Positions 9,927 to 18,854 are shown, numbered from the stretch's first letter. The stretch is 34,363 bases of DNA from Betaproteobacteria bacterium (GCA_028065725.1 JAPTVL010000118.1:1-34363); one strand, 5' to 3'. Translations and numbers: made by a program. Notes: generated by a model not told the origin, from the sequence alone.

Positions 9927-11279
9927 ATGAAATGGCCAAAGCGCATCCTGATCGCACTCGCAGTGCTGATTGCACTGGCCGCCCTGTTGCCGTTCTTCGT
10001 CTCGCTCGACGATTACATTCCGCGCATTGAAAAACAGGCCTCGGCCCGCCTCGGGCAGCCTGTCAGCATCAAACGCATCCGCCTGGCGACCCTGCCCTGG
10101 CCGCACGTGACTGTCGAAGGCGTACGCATGGGCCGGGCCGACGAACTCACGCTGGAGCAGATCAGACTGACCCCCGGGCTGCTATCGCTGCTGCAAGCCA
10201 CTCGTGTCATCAGCAGTGTCGAAATCGAATCGCTGATGGTGACGCGCAAGGCGCTCGACATGATCATGGCATTGAGCGCATCCGCTGCCGCCGAACCATC
10301 CCGGCCGCAGGCCGTCCGCATCGAACACATCCGTCTCGAAAACGTCGTGCTCAGGCTCGACAAGACCGACGTCGGCCCCTTCGATGCGCGACTGACACTG
10401 GACGCCGCGGGCAAACCCGGGGACATTTCGCTCACCACCCGCGACGGCAAGCTCAAGGCGACGATCACCCCCGACCAGTCGAACTACCTGATCGATGTCA
10501 GTGCCAGGGCGTGGACGCTGCCGGCCGGACCCGCGCTGCTGTTTGACGAACTGCAGATCTGCGGCGTGGCGACGCAAAAGGATGCGCGTCTCGACCAGGT
10601 CAGCGCCCGCCTGTATGGCGGCACGGTGCTCGGCAAAATCAAGCTCGGCTGGCAGAAGGGTATGCGCCTCGACGGCAACCTCGACATCGGCGAACTCGAG
10701 TTGCGGCAGGTCGCATCCCTGTTGTCGCCGGGCAGCCGGATCAGCGGCAAACTCAGCGCCAAACCGGTATTCTCCGCCGCGGCACCCGCCGCCGACAAGC
10801 TGGCGAAGGCATTACGACTGGAAACCGATTTCAGGGTCCGCGACGGCGTGCTGCACGGCGTCGACATCCAGCAAGCCGCCACCCAGATGACCAAAAAAGC
10901 GGCGACCGGCGGCGACACCCGCTTCGATCAGTTGTCCGGCCACCTGCTGGTGTCGCAGGGCAGCCGCCACTTGTCGCAACTCCAGATCGCCTCGGGAGCG
11001 CTGGCGGCCGACGGCGCAGTCAGCATCTCGCCGCAAAAGGAGCTGTCCGGCCGCATCAACGCCCAGGTCAAGCTGGCCGGCGTCGGCACCAAGGTGCCGC
11101 TCAACGTCAGCGGCACGCTGGACTCGCCCCTGCTCTATCCCACCGGCGCCACCATCGCCGGCGCCGCCGTCGGCACTGCCGTCATGGGCCCGGGCTTCGG
11201 CACCTCGGTCGGCGCCAAAGTCGGCAACTGGGCCGAAAGCCTGTTCGAGTCGAAGCCACAGCCGGCGCCGAAACGCTAA
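9927..11279 (+). CDS. AsmA-family protein
   Basis: The 450-residue protein begins MKWPKRILIALAVLIALAAL, a single membrane anchor, followed directly by the AsmA-type sequence SLDDYIPRIEKQASARLGQP and VSIKRIRLATLPWPHVTVEGV. The rest is repetitive beta-rich periplasmic sequence (LRLDKTDVGPFDARLTLDAA, GKIKLGWQKGMRLDGNLDIG). It ends with the DUF/AsmA_2-like segment QLSGHLLVSQGSRHLSQLQI followed by a small Gly/Ala-rich tail (TIAGAAVGTAVMGPGFGTSV). AsmA-like proteins are inner-membrane anchored, and some larger ones carry phospholipids to the outer membrane. The role of this shorter form is unknown. The start is chosen to place the membrane segment at the N-terminus; upstream in-frame ATGs (9894, 9804) exist but have no better ribosome site. 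Confidence 0.85.
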   Translation: MKWPKRILIALAVLIALAALLPFFVSLDDYIPRIEKQASARLGQPVSIKRIRLATLPWPHVTVEGVRMGRADELTLEQIRLTPGLLSLLQATRVISSVEIESLMVTRKALDMIMALSASAAAEPSRPQAVRIEHIRLENVVLRLDKTDVGPFDARLTLDAAGKPGDISLTTRDGKLKATITPDQSNYLIDVSARAWTLPAGPALLFDELQICGVATQKDARLDQVSARLYGGTVLGKIKLGWQKGMRLDGNLDIGELELRQVASLLSPGSRISGKLSAKPVFSAAAPAADKLAKALRLETDFRVRDGVLHGVDIQQAATQMTKKAATGGDTRFDQLSGHLLVSQGSRHLSQLQIASGALAADGAVSISPQKELSGRINAQVKLAGVGTKVPLNVSGTLDSPLLYPTGATIAGAAVGTAVMGPGFGTSVGAKVGNWAESLFESKPQPAPKR

Positions 11280-11464
11280 ACCAGGCAGTTCAGGAGTCGC
11301 GCCACGGCGACATCGGCAGGAAACCCCGTGCCCTTGCCAAAATGCCGGATAAATCGTTAGTGCGATTTCCTTCGCGTCACTCTGATTTCACCCATTGATT
11401 GTTTATATCGCCGTGTCACCAGCGCCGACTCTCTGCCCGGATTGCCGCAGAGGGTCCTGGGCGA

Positions 11465-12859
11465 CTACATGCGCCACTCTACATAGGAATAGATGTAGTT
11501 CGAGCCGCCGTTGACGTTGCCGAGCAGGCGCGAGGTGCCGAAGATTCCCGAGCGGTGGGTGACGCCGACACCGAGGTAGGTTTCGCCCATCGACCTGACG
11601 CCGATCAGGTCGCCGAGGCTGATGTCGATGCTCGGATCCAGGTAGTTGAGCAGCCTGGAACTGCTGCGTCCGCGCGCCAGCTGGTCGCGCATCTCGACGA
11701 AAGGCACGCGCTCGGCATAGGAGATGCCGACGCCGAGCCCAAGCCGGGTGCGCACGCGGTCACTCCACGGGAATCCGTAGTAGTAGGCCTTCATATAGGC
11801 GTTGGCCTGCCAGGAATTCTCCTGCAGGCCACGTTCGTGGTGGCGTAACAGGCCGACATAACCGACGAAATCCAATGGCCAGCCGTTCAGGCGCTCGACG
11901 AAGGGGCGGCCCAGTTCGATGCCGGTGACGCGCGTCTGGTCCACCGTATTGGTCGAGAAACATTTCAGCAGCATCACCTGGGCCACGTCGCAATCGGTGG
12001 CCTTGCCATGCAGCAGCTTGACGATCAACGGCCTGCCATCGGGCCATGCATCGTGCCCGGGCGAGAAATCGTAGGCCACGCCGAGATGCCCGGCGAGCTG
12101 GCTGCGGTTGTCCACGATGGGGCTGGCGCGCACGCCGGATGCCCAACGCGTGGCCGATACGCCGCCGATCAGGCGCCAGCGTTCGGATAACCGGTAGGCG
12201 GCGGACAGGGCCAGTTCGGCATTGACGCCGCCGCCCGGCTCGTAAGCGGGGCGCGTCGTCGTGGCTTCCGACGGGCGCACGCCGTAGTAGTAATTGTTAA
12301 GCCGGGCATCGCGTGCCGCAAACGTCAGTTGCGGTTGCAGTTGCAGCTTGCCGAGCTGCCAGTCGTAGCGGTAACCCAGCCGGATTTCGCTGCCGCCCGA
12401 TCCGCTGCCGGCATCGGTCAGCACTTCGCCGAACAGCGTACCCCACTCCATGCGCTGCCGATAGCCGATGCCCATATCGACGCCCGGCCCGCGATTGGCC
12501 ATGCCGGCCAGGCTGGCCGGAATGCGATCGTAGGGAAAGCCCTCGAAGCGATAGCCGACGAAGACATCGAAACGCGAGCCGGGCGTCGCGTCGAGTTTGA
12601 GGCCGATTCGATAGGCTTCGAGGAAGACGCGCTGGCCCTCGTAGATATAGATCGGCACGAAGTCGTGGCGCATACCCGCGTCACGATAGGGCGAGCTCTC
12701 GAAACGCATGGCCATGCCGAGGCCGGCGCCGCCTGTCGCCACGGGAACCGCCGCCGCGACGATCGGGACCGCGGCCTCCGCCGCCAGTCCGTGTGCGGAG
12801 AACAGGGACAGGCACAGCGCCGCCGTTGCCCGCAGTGAATGTCCGGATCCGGAAATCAT
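11465..12859 (-). CDS. MipA/OmpV-family outer membrane protein, enlarged form
   Basis: The start at 12859 (MISGSGHSLRATAALCLSLF) gives a signal peptide ending near AHGLAAEA and 464 residues. The first half, with FESSPYRDAG, FVPIYIYEGQRVFLEAYRIG, RFDVFVGYRFEGFPYDRIP and RQRMEWGTLFGEVLTDAGSG, matches the MipA/OmpV barrel, whose E. coli member binds the murein hydrolase MltA. The usual family is about 250 residues. The second half (GIELGRPFVERLNGWPLDFV to GVTHRSGIFGTSRLLGNVNG) looks like extra barrel strands and ends with an aromatic residue near the C-terminus (YVEWRM). It contains two cysteines (CDVAQVMLLKC) in a loop. Its function is not known. Confidence 0.8.
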   Translation of the reverse strand: MISGSGHSLRATAALCLSLFSAHGLAAEAAVPIVAAAVPVATGGAGLGMAMRFESSPYRDAGMRHDFVPIYIYEGQRVFLEAYRIGLKLDATPGSRFDVFVGYRFEGFPYDRIPASLAGMANRGPGVDMGIGYRQRMEWGTLFGEVLTDAGSGSGGSEIRLGYRYDWQLGKLQLQPQLTFAARDARLNNYYYGVRPSEATTTRPAYEPGGGVNAELALSAAYRLSERWRLIGGVSATRWASGVRASPIVDNRSQLAGHLGVAYDFSPGHDAWPDGRPLIVKLLHGKATDCDVAQVMLLKCFSTNTVDQTRVTGIELGRPFVERLNGWPLDFVGYVGLLRHHERGLQENSWQANAYMKAYYYGFPWSDRVRTRLGLGVGISYAERVPFVEMRDQLARGRSSSRLLNYLDPSIDISLGDLIGVRSMGETYLGVGVTHRSGIFGTSRLLGNVNGGSNYIYSYVEWRM

Positions 12860-12953
12860 TGCATGCACTCCACTTTCGCTGCGGCGGCTGCGGTGGACAC
12901 CGCTGGAGCCGCCGTCCGCAGTAAAAATCTTACCCGGGTTCGACTGGCAAAGC

Positions 12954-13493
12954 TTACATGCGGCCGAGATCCGCAATCGCATCCACTACCAGGCCGGTGC
13001 CGATCGCGATCATCAGTATGTCGCCGGCAACCCGCACGTAGCGATGGCCGGCCGGCGGCGGGCCGATCTGGATCACCAGCGCCGACGGAACATCGTAATA
13101 GATCACGTCGCGCGGCAACGGATGGCCGACCCGCCATTTCTTCGCCTGTCCCGGCGGCATGCAGCCATTGTTCTTCTTCGCCAGCCCCGGCGGGCAGCCG
13201 CGCCCGCGGTAATGCTCGGCGTAGTAGTCGCGCACCATCACATGCTGCTGTTGCTGGAAGTGGCGACGATCCCCGGAGGAATCGCGATCATTGTCGTTCT
13301 TCGACTTGCGGTCGTCATCTTTCCGGTCTTTCTTGTGATCCTTCTTGCGCTCTTTTTTTCCGTCATCGCGCTGATCGCCACCCTTGTCGTTGCCGGCCCA
13401 GGCGGGCTTGTCGGCCATGGCCGGGCCTACCGCGAAAATGCCGCCGACAAGCAGCGCCATCGCACATCTTGTTTTCAGGGTAAGGCGTTTCAT
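12954..13493 (-). CDS. RcnB-like periplasmic protein
   Basis: The 179-residue protein starts at 13493 after a GGAG site. A signal peptide, MKRLTLKTRCAMALLVGGIF to AMADKP, is followed by a strongly charged linker (about 35-75, K/D/R-rich: GKKERKKDHKKDRKDDDRK). The C-terminal region has CPPGLAKKNNGCMPPGQAKK, the signature of the RcnB/anti-sigma-like family (Pro-Gly-Leu-Ala-Lys-Lys repeats), and ends with a hydrophobic stretch GDILMIAIGTGLVVDAIADL. E. coli RcnB is a periplasmic modulator of nickel and cobalt efflux, but most relatives are uncharacterised. It lies 94 bases upstream of the MipA-like gene on the same strand. Confidence 0.75.
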   Translation of the reverse strand: MKRLTLKTRCAMALLVGGIFAVGPAMADKPAWAGNDKGGDQRDDGKKERKKDHKKDRKDDDRKSKNDNDRDSSGDRRHFQQQQHVMVRDYYAEHYRGRGCPPGLAKKNNGCMPPGQAKKWRVGHPLPRDVIYYDVPSALVIQIGPPPAGHRYVRVAGDILMIAIGTGLVVDAIADLGRM

Positions 13494-13641
13494 GTGGGTT
13501 CTCCAGGGCAGAAATTCATTGGGCAGCGAACTGACAAGGTTCAAGCATAGCCCGCACCGCAAAAAATCTCTGTGCGATACCTCACACTGGCGACTCTGCT
13601 GCCGCGTCGCCGAGCACGGTCATGGGCTTGAAAAACCCGGC

Positions 13642-13920
13642 AAGAAGACCGTCGCTCGGTGCGCGAATTGGTGGACTCGAAGGGGGGGAATTGCCTCGTC
13701 ATGGATTACCTGCCAGCCTATGCGCCGGAACTCAATCCCGTCGAGTACGTCTGGGGCTATCTCAAGAACCGCAAGATCGCCAACCTGTGCGCGACCGGCC
13801 TCCAGGAGGTTTCCGACTTCAGGCTTACTGCCGCCGCAGTCCTCGGTATCGGTTGCGAAGAAGCTGGAGCCGCCGCTGGACGTGGCGGCACTCAAGACGC
13901 GGCTGCAGGGCACGTGCTGA
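13642..13920 (+). pseudogene. IS630-family transposase remnant
   Basis: Only the C-terminal part of a DDE transposase remains. DRRSVRELVDSKGGNCLVMD is followed by LPAYAPELNPVEYVWGYLKN, the end of the catalytic domain with the last acidic residue (E in NPVE), and by RKIANLCATGLQEV. The expected N-terminal helix-turn-helix and first two aspartates are absent upstream. The downstream frame drifts into unrelated residues before a stop at 13918-13920. No terminal inverted repeats are recognised. It is an old fragment between rcnB-like and prpE genes. Confidence 0.8.
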
Positions 13921-13963
13921 GTCACGAGCGCCCTTCTTGAAGCGCTCGTGCCCCTGCCATGAC

Positions 13964-15856
13964 TCAAGCGGCCAAGGCCGCCTTGATCTGTTCCAGCGTT
14001 GATGGATCGTCGATGGTGGTCAGATCGCCGGCATCGCGACCTTCGGCAAGCGCCTGAATGGACCGGCGCAACATCTTGCCTGAGCGCGTCTTGGGCAGGC
14101 CGGTGACGAAATGAATCCGCTTCGGCCGGGCGATGGCACCGAGACTGTTATCGACCGCTTTCTTGATCTCCGCTTCCAGCGCCGTGCGCAATTCAAGCGT
14201 CGCAATCCGCGCCGCATCCTTGACCACGACGAAGGCCACCGGCTCCTGACCCTTCAACTGGTCATTGACGCCGACGACCGCGACCTCGGCGACCGCCGCA
14301 TGACCTTGCACCGCCTCTTCGATCTCGCGGGTGCCAAGGCGATGGCCGGCGACGTTGATGACATCGTCGGTACGTCCAAGTATGTAGTGATAGTTGTCCT
14401 CATCCCTGATACCCCAGTCGAAGGAGGAATACACCAGCGGTTCCTTGAACAGACTGAAATAGGTGCTGACGAAGCGCTCGTCGTCGCCCCACACGGTCGA
14501 CAGGCAACCGGGCGGCAACGGCGGCACGATGCCGACAATGCCCTTTTCATTGACGTCGCACACCGTGCCATCCTCGCGGAAGATGCGCAAGTCATAGCCA
14601 TAAACCGGGAAGCTCGGCGTACCGAACTTGATCTTGGTGTCTTCGACGCCGCGCACGGCGGACAACATCGGCCAGCCCGATTCGGTCTGCCAGTAGTGAT
14701 CGATGACCGGCAACTTCAGTTCGCCCATGATCCATTCGTGGGTCGGCTGATCCAGCGGCTCGCCGGCAAGAAACAGGTGCTTGAGCGACGACAGGTCGTA
14801 CTTGTGCAGCCAGCTGTTGTCATGTTTTTTCAGCACGCGAATTGCAGTCGGCGCCGAGAACATCACGTTTACCTTGTATTTCTCGACGAGTTGCCACCAG
14901 ATGCCCGGATCCGGACGAATCGGCGTGCCTTCATACATCACGGTGCACATGCCGGCAATCAGCGGCCCGTAGATGATGTAGCTGTGGCCGACCACCCAGC
15001 CGATATCCGAGGTGGAGAACATCGTCTCGCCCGCGAAACCGGTAAAAATATGCTTCATCGACGACGCCAGGGCCACGGCGTAGCCGCCGGTGTCGCGCTG
15101 CACGCCCTTGGGCTTGCCGGTGGTGCCGGAGGTGTAGAGGATGTAGGACGGCTCGGAGGATTCCATCCAGACGCAGTCGACCTGGGCATCCATGTGTTGC
15201 GCGCGCAAGCTGGCGTAATCGACGTCGCGGCCGGCAACCCTGGAAAAATCCTTGTCGAGGCCACGGTCGACCATCAGCACATTCTGCGGCGGGAACTCGG
15301 CCAGATTGCAGGCCTCGTCGAGCAAATGCTTGTAGGGCACCGCCTTGCCGCCGCGCATGCCCGCATCCGCCGACACAATCAGGCGGGGCTTGGCATCGTC
15401 GATACGGGTCGCCAGCGAACCAGAGGCAAAACCGCCGAACACCACCGAATGGATGGCACCGATGCGTGCGCAGGCCAGGATCGCAAAGGTGGCCTCGGCG
15501 ATCATCGGCATGTAGATCAGCACGCGGTCCCCCTTGACCACGCCGAGCGACTGCATGATCGCCGCCATGCGCATCACTTCCGCCTTCAGCTCGGCGAAGC
15601 TGTAGACCTTCTCCTCGTTGGTCTCGGTCGAGACGTAGATCAGTGCGCGGTCATTGGGACGCTTGGCGGCATGGCGGTCGACGGCGTTGTGGCAGAGGTT
15701 GATTTCGCCGCCGGAGAACCACTTTACAAACGGCGGCTTGCTGTAATCGCGGATCGCCTGCGGCGGCTTGTGCCAATCGACAAGTTTCGCCTCTTCGCTC
15801 CAGAAGGCTTCGGGCTGTTCGATGGAACGCTTGTAAAAATCCGAATATTTTTCCAT
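13964..15856 (-). CDS. prpE: Propionyl-CoA synthetase
   Basis: PrpE activates propionate with ATP and CoA via an adenylate. The 630-residue length and sequence fit the ACS-like family. The N-terminal domain contains WHKPPQAIRDYSKPPFVKWF and SGGEINLCHNAVDRHAAKRP. The ATP-binding loop is YILYTSGTTGKPKG (about residue 240), followed by GWVVGHSYIIYGPLIAG, DHYWQTESGWP and the hinge region GRTDDVINVAGHRLGTREIE. The catalytic lysine lies in the C-terminal loop GLPKTRSGKMLRR (about 595). The next gene upstream on the strand is acuI, and together the two could feed propionyl-CoA metabolism. Acetyl-CoA synthetase is the main alternative, but the NLCHNAVDRH and GGYAVALASSMKHIF segments favour PrpE. Confidence 0.93.
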   Translation of the reverse strand: MEKYSDFYKRSIEQPEAFWSEEAKLVDWHKPPQAIRDYSKPPFVKWFSGGEINLCHNAVDRHAAKRPNDRALIYVSTETNEEKVYSFAELKAEVMRMAAIMQSLGVVKGDRVLIYMPMIAEATFAILACARIGAIHSVVFGGFASGSLATRIDDAKPRLIVSADAGMRGGKAVPYKHLLDEACNLAEFPPQNVLMVDRGLDKDFSRVAGRDVDYASLRAQHMDAQVDCVWMESSEPSYILYTSGTTGKPKGVQRDTGGYAVALASSMKHIFTGFAGETMFSTSDIGWVVGHSYIIYGPLIAGMCTVMYEGTPIRPDPGIWWQLVEKYKVNVMFSAPTAIRVLKKHDNSWLHKYDLSSLKHLFLAGEPLDQPTHEWIMGELKLPVIDHYWQTESGWPMLSAVRGVEDTKIKFGTPSFPVYGYDLRIFREDGTVCDVNEKGIVGIVPPLPPGCLSTVWGDDERFVSTYFSLFKEPLVYSSFDWGIRDEDNYHYILGRTDDVINVAGHRLGTREIEEAVQGHAAVAEVAVVGVNDQLKGQEPVAFVVVKDAARIATLELRTALEAEIKKAVDNSLGAIARPKRIHFVTGLPKTRSGKMLRRSIQALAEGRDAGDLTTIDDPSTLEQIKAALAA

Positions 15857-15986
15857 TGCAATCCTCGCTGAATTTAGATACGGCCACTGCGTTTAATGCC
15901 GGTGAAGCTGAGCCAAGCCACCGCTGAAACTCCGCTTCGCTACGTTTTGTCGTGCGCTGATAATGGGCTATCGGTGGTTGGCGCCT

Positions 15987-16988
15987 TCAAGCCGCGATAT
16001 TGACCACCACGCGGCCTTTTGCCTTGCCCTGGATGAAGTCGTCGAATGCGGCGGGCAGATCGGCGAAAGCGATGTCGCGCACCATGCGTCCCGGCCCGGA
16101 CGCCAGGTGTGCCGGCCGCATGTCGGTCGCCAGACGCTGCCAGACTTGGGCCCGCTGCGACATCGGACAGTTCACCGAATCGATTCCGAGCAGGCTGACG
16201 CCGCGCAAGATGAATGGCATCACGGTCGTGTTGAGGCTGAAACTCGCGGCCAGTCCGATCGAAGCCAGCGCCCCGCCCACCTGCATGGTACTGGCCATCC
16301 AGGCCAACACATCGCCGCCCAGGTTATCCACCGCCCCGGCCCAGGTTTCCTTGCCCAGCGGCTTGATCTTTGACAAGTCAAGCGACTGGCGCAGCAACAC
16401 TTCCCTGGCACCGAGGCCCTTCAGATAGTCGGTTTCGGCTTCCTTGCCGGTCAAGGCGACGACATGATAGCCGCGCTTGGCCAGAATCTCGATCGCGATG
16501 CTGCCGACCCCGCCCGTGGCGCCCGATACCAGCACCGGACCCTTGTCCGGCGTCAGGCCCTCGTGCTCCATGCGCACCACCGCCAGGCCCGCGGTAAATC
16601 CGGCGGTACCCAGAGCCATGGCGTCGTGCAACGACAACCCCGCCGGCAGTTTGACCACCCAATCGGCCGGCAGGCGTGCCTTTTGTGCATAACCGCCGTG
16701 GTGGGCGACACCGATGTCGTAACTGGTTGCCAGTATCTCGTCGCCCGGCTTGAAGCGGGGATCCGTGCTGGCTTCGACGCGCCCGGCCAGATCGACGCCG
16801 CCGACGCAGGGAAAACGGCGAATGATGCGGCCGGCCCCGGTCGCGGCGAGGGCGTCCTTGTAATTGATACTGGAGTGGGTGACCGCAATGCTGACTTCAC
16901 CGGGATCGAGTTGCGCTTCGTCCATATCGGCGAATCGACTGACAACCTTGCCTTCTTCCTGATTGATCAGGTAAGCCTTGAAACTCAC
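15987..16988 (-). CDS. acuI: Acrylyl-CoA reductase (YhdH/AcuI family)
   Basis: This MDR-superfamily oxidoreductase (333 residues) uses NADPH to reduce acryloyl-CoA to propionyl-CoA. The N-terminal GroES-like domain contains ITHSSINYKDALAATGAGRI-type residues (here VTHSSINYKDALAATGAGRI) and FPCVGGVDLAGRVE. The Rossmann domain has SGATGGVGSIAIEILAKRGY (about 150-170). The family motif FSLNTTVMPFILRGVSLLGI is present, followed by DSVNCPM. There are no zinc-ligand cysteines of the alcohol dehydrogenase type, as expected for YhdH. It lies upstream of prpE on the same strand with a 130-base gap. The pair suggests detoxification of acrylate or use of 3-hydroxypropionate-derived acryloyl-CoA through propionyl-CoA. 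Confidence 0.92.
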   Translation of the reverse strand: MSFKAYLINQEEGKVVSRFADMDEAQLDPGEVSIAVTHSSINYKDALAATGAGRIIRRFPCVGGVDLAGRVEASTDPRFKPGDEILATSYDIGVAHHGGYAQKARLPADWVVKLPAGLSLHDAMALGTAGFTAGLAVVRMEHEGLTPDKGPVLVSGATGGVGSIAIEILAKRGYHVVALTGKEAETDYLKGLGAREVLLRQSLDLSKIKPLGKETWAGAVDNLGGDVLAWMASTMQVGGALASIGLAASFSLNTTVMPFILRGVSLLGIDSVNCPMSQRAQVWQRLATDMRPAHLASGPGRMVRDIAFADLPAAFDDFIQGKAKGRVVVNIAA

Positions 16989-17108
16989 GATATCCTCCTT
17001 GAGTTCGCGCCCTGCCAGCGGCGGACGTTGTTGTCTTTGTGCGTTTTGCAGCGATCGATTATAGCCAGACGAGACTTACGACACGCTGAATCGGCGGGGA
17101 CCAGAGGG

Positions 17109-17138
17109 TTTACAGATCATACCGATCAAGACTATAGT
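17109..17138 (+). promoter_or_regulatory. Sigma-70-type promoter directly before the NlpC/P60 gene
   Basis: TTTACA at 17109-17114 and TATAGT at 17133-17138 are separated by 18 bases. The predicted transcription start falls about 7 bases after the -10, within two or three bases of the ATG at 17147, leaving no room for a Shine-Dalgarno sequence. Confidence 0.6.
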
Positions 17139-17146
17139 CCGGCCCC

Positions 17147-17662
17147 ATGCACGGAACTCCCATCTATCTGGCAAGGATTTTGCTGCTTGCCGGCGTGTTT
17201 TTCTCCACCTGCGCCAATGCCGACGAAACCATCGTGGTTCCGCCACCATTGCGTGTTTCCTTCGTCGACCGGGCCACCGCAACGGCACAGGATGCGATCG
17301 ATAGCGCCATGGATCTGCTGGGTATCCGCTATCGTCGCGGCGGCAGTTCGCCGGAAGCCGGCTTCGATTGCTCCGGTTTCGTCAGCCATGTTTTCCGCGA
17401 GCGCCTGGGCCTGATACTGCCGCGCAGTTCCCGGGAAATGAGCAAGACCGGCGAGGCGATCAGTCGCGAGGAACTCCAGCCCGGTGACCTGGTGTTCTTC
17501 AACACTATGCGCAAAGCCTTTTCCCATGTCGGCATCTACCTCGGTGACAACCAGTTCGTCCATGCTCCGCGCAGCGGCGGCCATGTTCGCGTCGATGATT
17601 TGCGGAAAGGCTACTGGACGAAGCGCTTCAATGGAGCGCGGCGGATCAGCCTGGAACAGTAA
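17147..17662 (+). CDS. NlpC/P60-family cell-wall endopeptidase
   Basis: The 171-residue protein starts with a signal peptide (MHGTPIYLARILLLAGVFFS, cleavage near ANADET). The C40 peptidase domain covers about 45-168. The catalytic cysteine is in GFDCSGFVSHVF (about residue 75), the histidine in FSHVGIYLGD (about 126), and the third polar residue in the following FVHAPRSGGHV. NlpC/P60 enzymes cut gamma-D-Glu-diaminopimelate or related peptide bonds of murein. It has no lipobox cysteine, so it should be periplasmic and soluble. It is divergent from acuI. The start codon sits almost at the predicted transcription start, so its mRNA may be leaderless. Confidence 0.93.
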   Translation: MHGTPIYLARILLLAGVFFSTCANADETIVVPPPLRVSFVDRATATAQDAIDSAMDLLGIRYRRGGSSPEAGFDCSGFVSHVFRERLGLILPRSSREMSKTGEAISREELQPGDLVFFNTMRKAFSHVGIYLGDNQFVHAPRSGGHVRVDDLRKGYWTKRFNGARRISLEQ

Positions 17663-17714
17663 GCAGCCGCAGATCCCTTTCCCGAGGCCAGCCGCGCGCT
17701 GGTTTTATTTTGCC

Positions 17715-17743
17715 TTGCAATTGCGAATGATTCTTAATACAAT
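17715..17743 (+). promoter_or_regulatory. Promoter with overlapping Fur-box-like sequence before the iron-binding protein gene
   Basis: TTGCAA (17715-17720) and TACAAT (17738-17743), 17 bases apart, make a good sigma-70 promoter. GCGAATGATTCTTAATAC within it resembles the Fur consensus (GATAATGAT-type repeats) and would let Fe-Fur block the polymerase. The match was judged by eye only. Confidence 0.55.
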
Positions 17744-17778
17744 CATCAAACCCCTCATTTTCAAATGGAACCCGCATT

Positions 17779-18801
17779 ATGAAATCATCGCGCCTGCCCC
17801 TCCTCCTGCTCGCACTGCTCACGCTCGCTGCCGGCCCTGTGCCAGCGCAGGAGAAAGTGCTCAACCTCTACTCGGCCCGCCATTACCAGACCGATGAAGC
17901 CCTCTATGCCAACTTCACGCGGCAGACCGGGATCAAGATCAACCGCATCGAAGCAAAAGAAGATGAGCTCCTGGAGCGCATCCGCAACGAAGGCGCCAAC
18001 AGTCCGGCCGACATCTTTCTCACCGTCGATGCCGCACGCCTGGCCAAGGCTGACGAACTTGGCCTGTTCGCCCCGGTAAAGTCCAAACTGCTGGAAGACC
18101 GCATTCCGGGCAATCTGCGCAGCCCGGACTGGTTCGCGTTCTCGACCCGCGCCCGCGTCATCATTGCCAACAAGGATCTGGTCAGGACGGAGGACGTGCA
18201 GAACTATGAAGACCTGGCCGGTCCCAAGCTGAAGGGCAAGGTCTGCTCGCGCTCGGGCAGCCACCCTTACAACATTTCGTTGATGGCCGCGCTGATCGCG
18301 CACCTTGGTGAAACCAAAGCCGAGGACTGGGCGCGCGGCGTGGTCGGCAATTTTGCCCGTGCGCCCAAGGGCGGCGACACCGACCAGATCAAATCCGTCG
18401 CCGCCGGCGAATGCGGCGTGGCGGTATCCAACACCTACTACCTGGCCCGCCTGCTGCGCTCGGACAAGGCCGAGGATCGGCGCCTGATGGAACGCGTCAC
18501 GATCATCTGGCCGAACCAGAAGAGCTTTGGCGCCCACATCAACATCTCCGGTGGCGGCATGCTGAAGACCGCACCGAACAAGGAATCCGCCGTCAAGTTC
18601 CTTGAATACCTGGCCAGCGACGAGGCCCAGCGCTACTTTGCCGACGGCAACAACGAATGGCCGTCGGTTGCCAGCGCCGCGGTGAAGAATCCGGCGCTGG
18701 AAGCCATGGGCAAGTTCAAGGCCGACAGCCTGCCGGTCGCCACCCTGGCGAAGAATGCCGTCGCCGCACAGCGCATCTACGACCGCGCCGGCTGGAAGTA
18801 A
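17779..18801 (+). CDS. fbpA: Ferric iron ABC transporter, periplasmic binding protein
   Basis: The 340-residue protein has a signal peptide (MKSSRLPLLLLALLTLAAGP, cleavage near PAQEKV) and the FbpA/FutA/AfuA fold. It begins VLNLYSARHYQTDEALYANF, then has ADIFLTVDAARL. The iron-coordinating tyrosine pair lies in the segment VSNTYYLARLL (about 217), with another tyrosine near SARHYQTD. It ends with EFLEY-type helix KFLEYLASDEAQRYF and NNEWPSV. It carries ferric iron across the periplasm to the FbpB permease. The permease and ATPase genes lie 400 to 2100 bases downstream, on opposite strands. A Fur-like box in the promoter supports iron regulation. Confidence 0.93.
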   Translation: MKSSRLPLLLLALLTLAAGPVPAQEKVLNLYSARHYQTDEALYANFTRQTGIKINRIEAKEDELLERIRNEGANSPADIFLTVDAARLAKADELGLFAPVKSKLLEDRIPGNLRSPDWFAFSTRARVIIANKDLVRTEDVQNYEDLAGPKLKGKVCSRSGSHPYNISLMAALIAHLGETKAEDWARGVVGNFARAPKGGDTDQIKSVAAGECGVAVSNTYYLARLLRSDKAEDRRLMERVTIIWPNQKSFGAHINISGGGMLKTAPNKESAVKFLEYLASDEAQRYFADGNNEWPSVASAAVKNPALEAMGKFKADSLPVATLAKNAVAAQRIYDRAGWK

Positions 18802-18819
18802 CAGACAGTGGCAGCGGGC

Positions 18820-18854
18820 GCAGGAGTCGGCGCGCGGCCAGCACCGACTCCTGC
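18820..18854 (+). other. Stem-loop downstream of fbpA
   Basis: GCAGGAGTCGG (18820-18830) pairs perfectly with CCGACTCCTGC (18844-18854) over 11 base pairs around a 13-base loop. No T run follows, so it is a weak terminator or an mRNA-stabilising element at the 3' end of fbpA. Confidence 0.6.

Noticed and set aside
13572..13660. Intact insertion sequence next to prpE
   Set aside because: Only the C-terminal transposase part is left, and no terminal repeats or target duplications are visible.
18820..18854. Rho-independent terminator for fbpA
   Set aside because: The stem is strong, but no T run follows, so it is listed only as a stem-loop.
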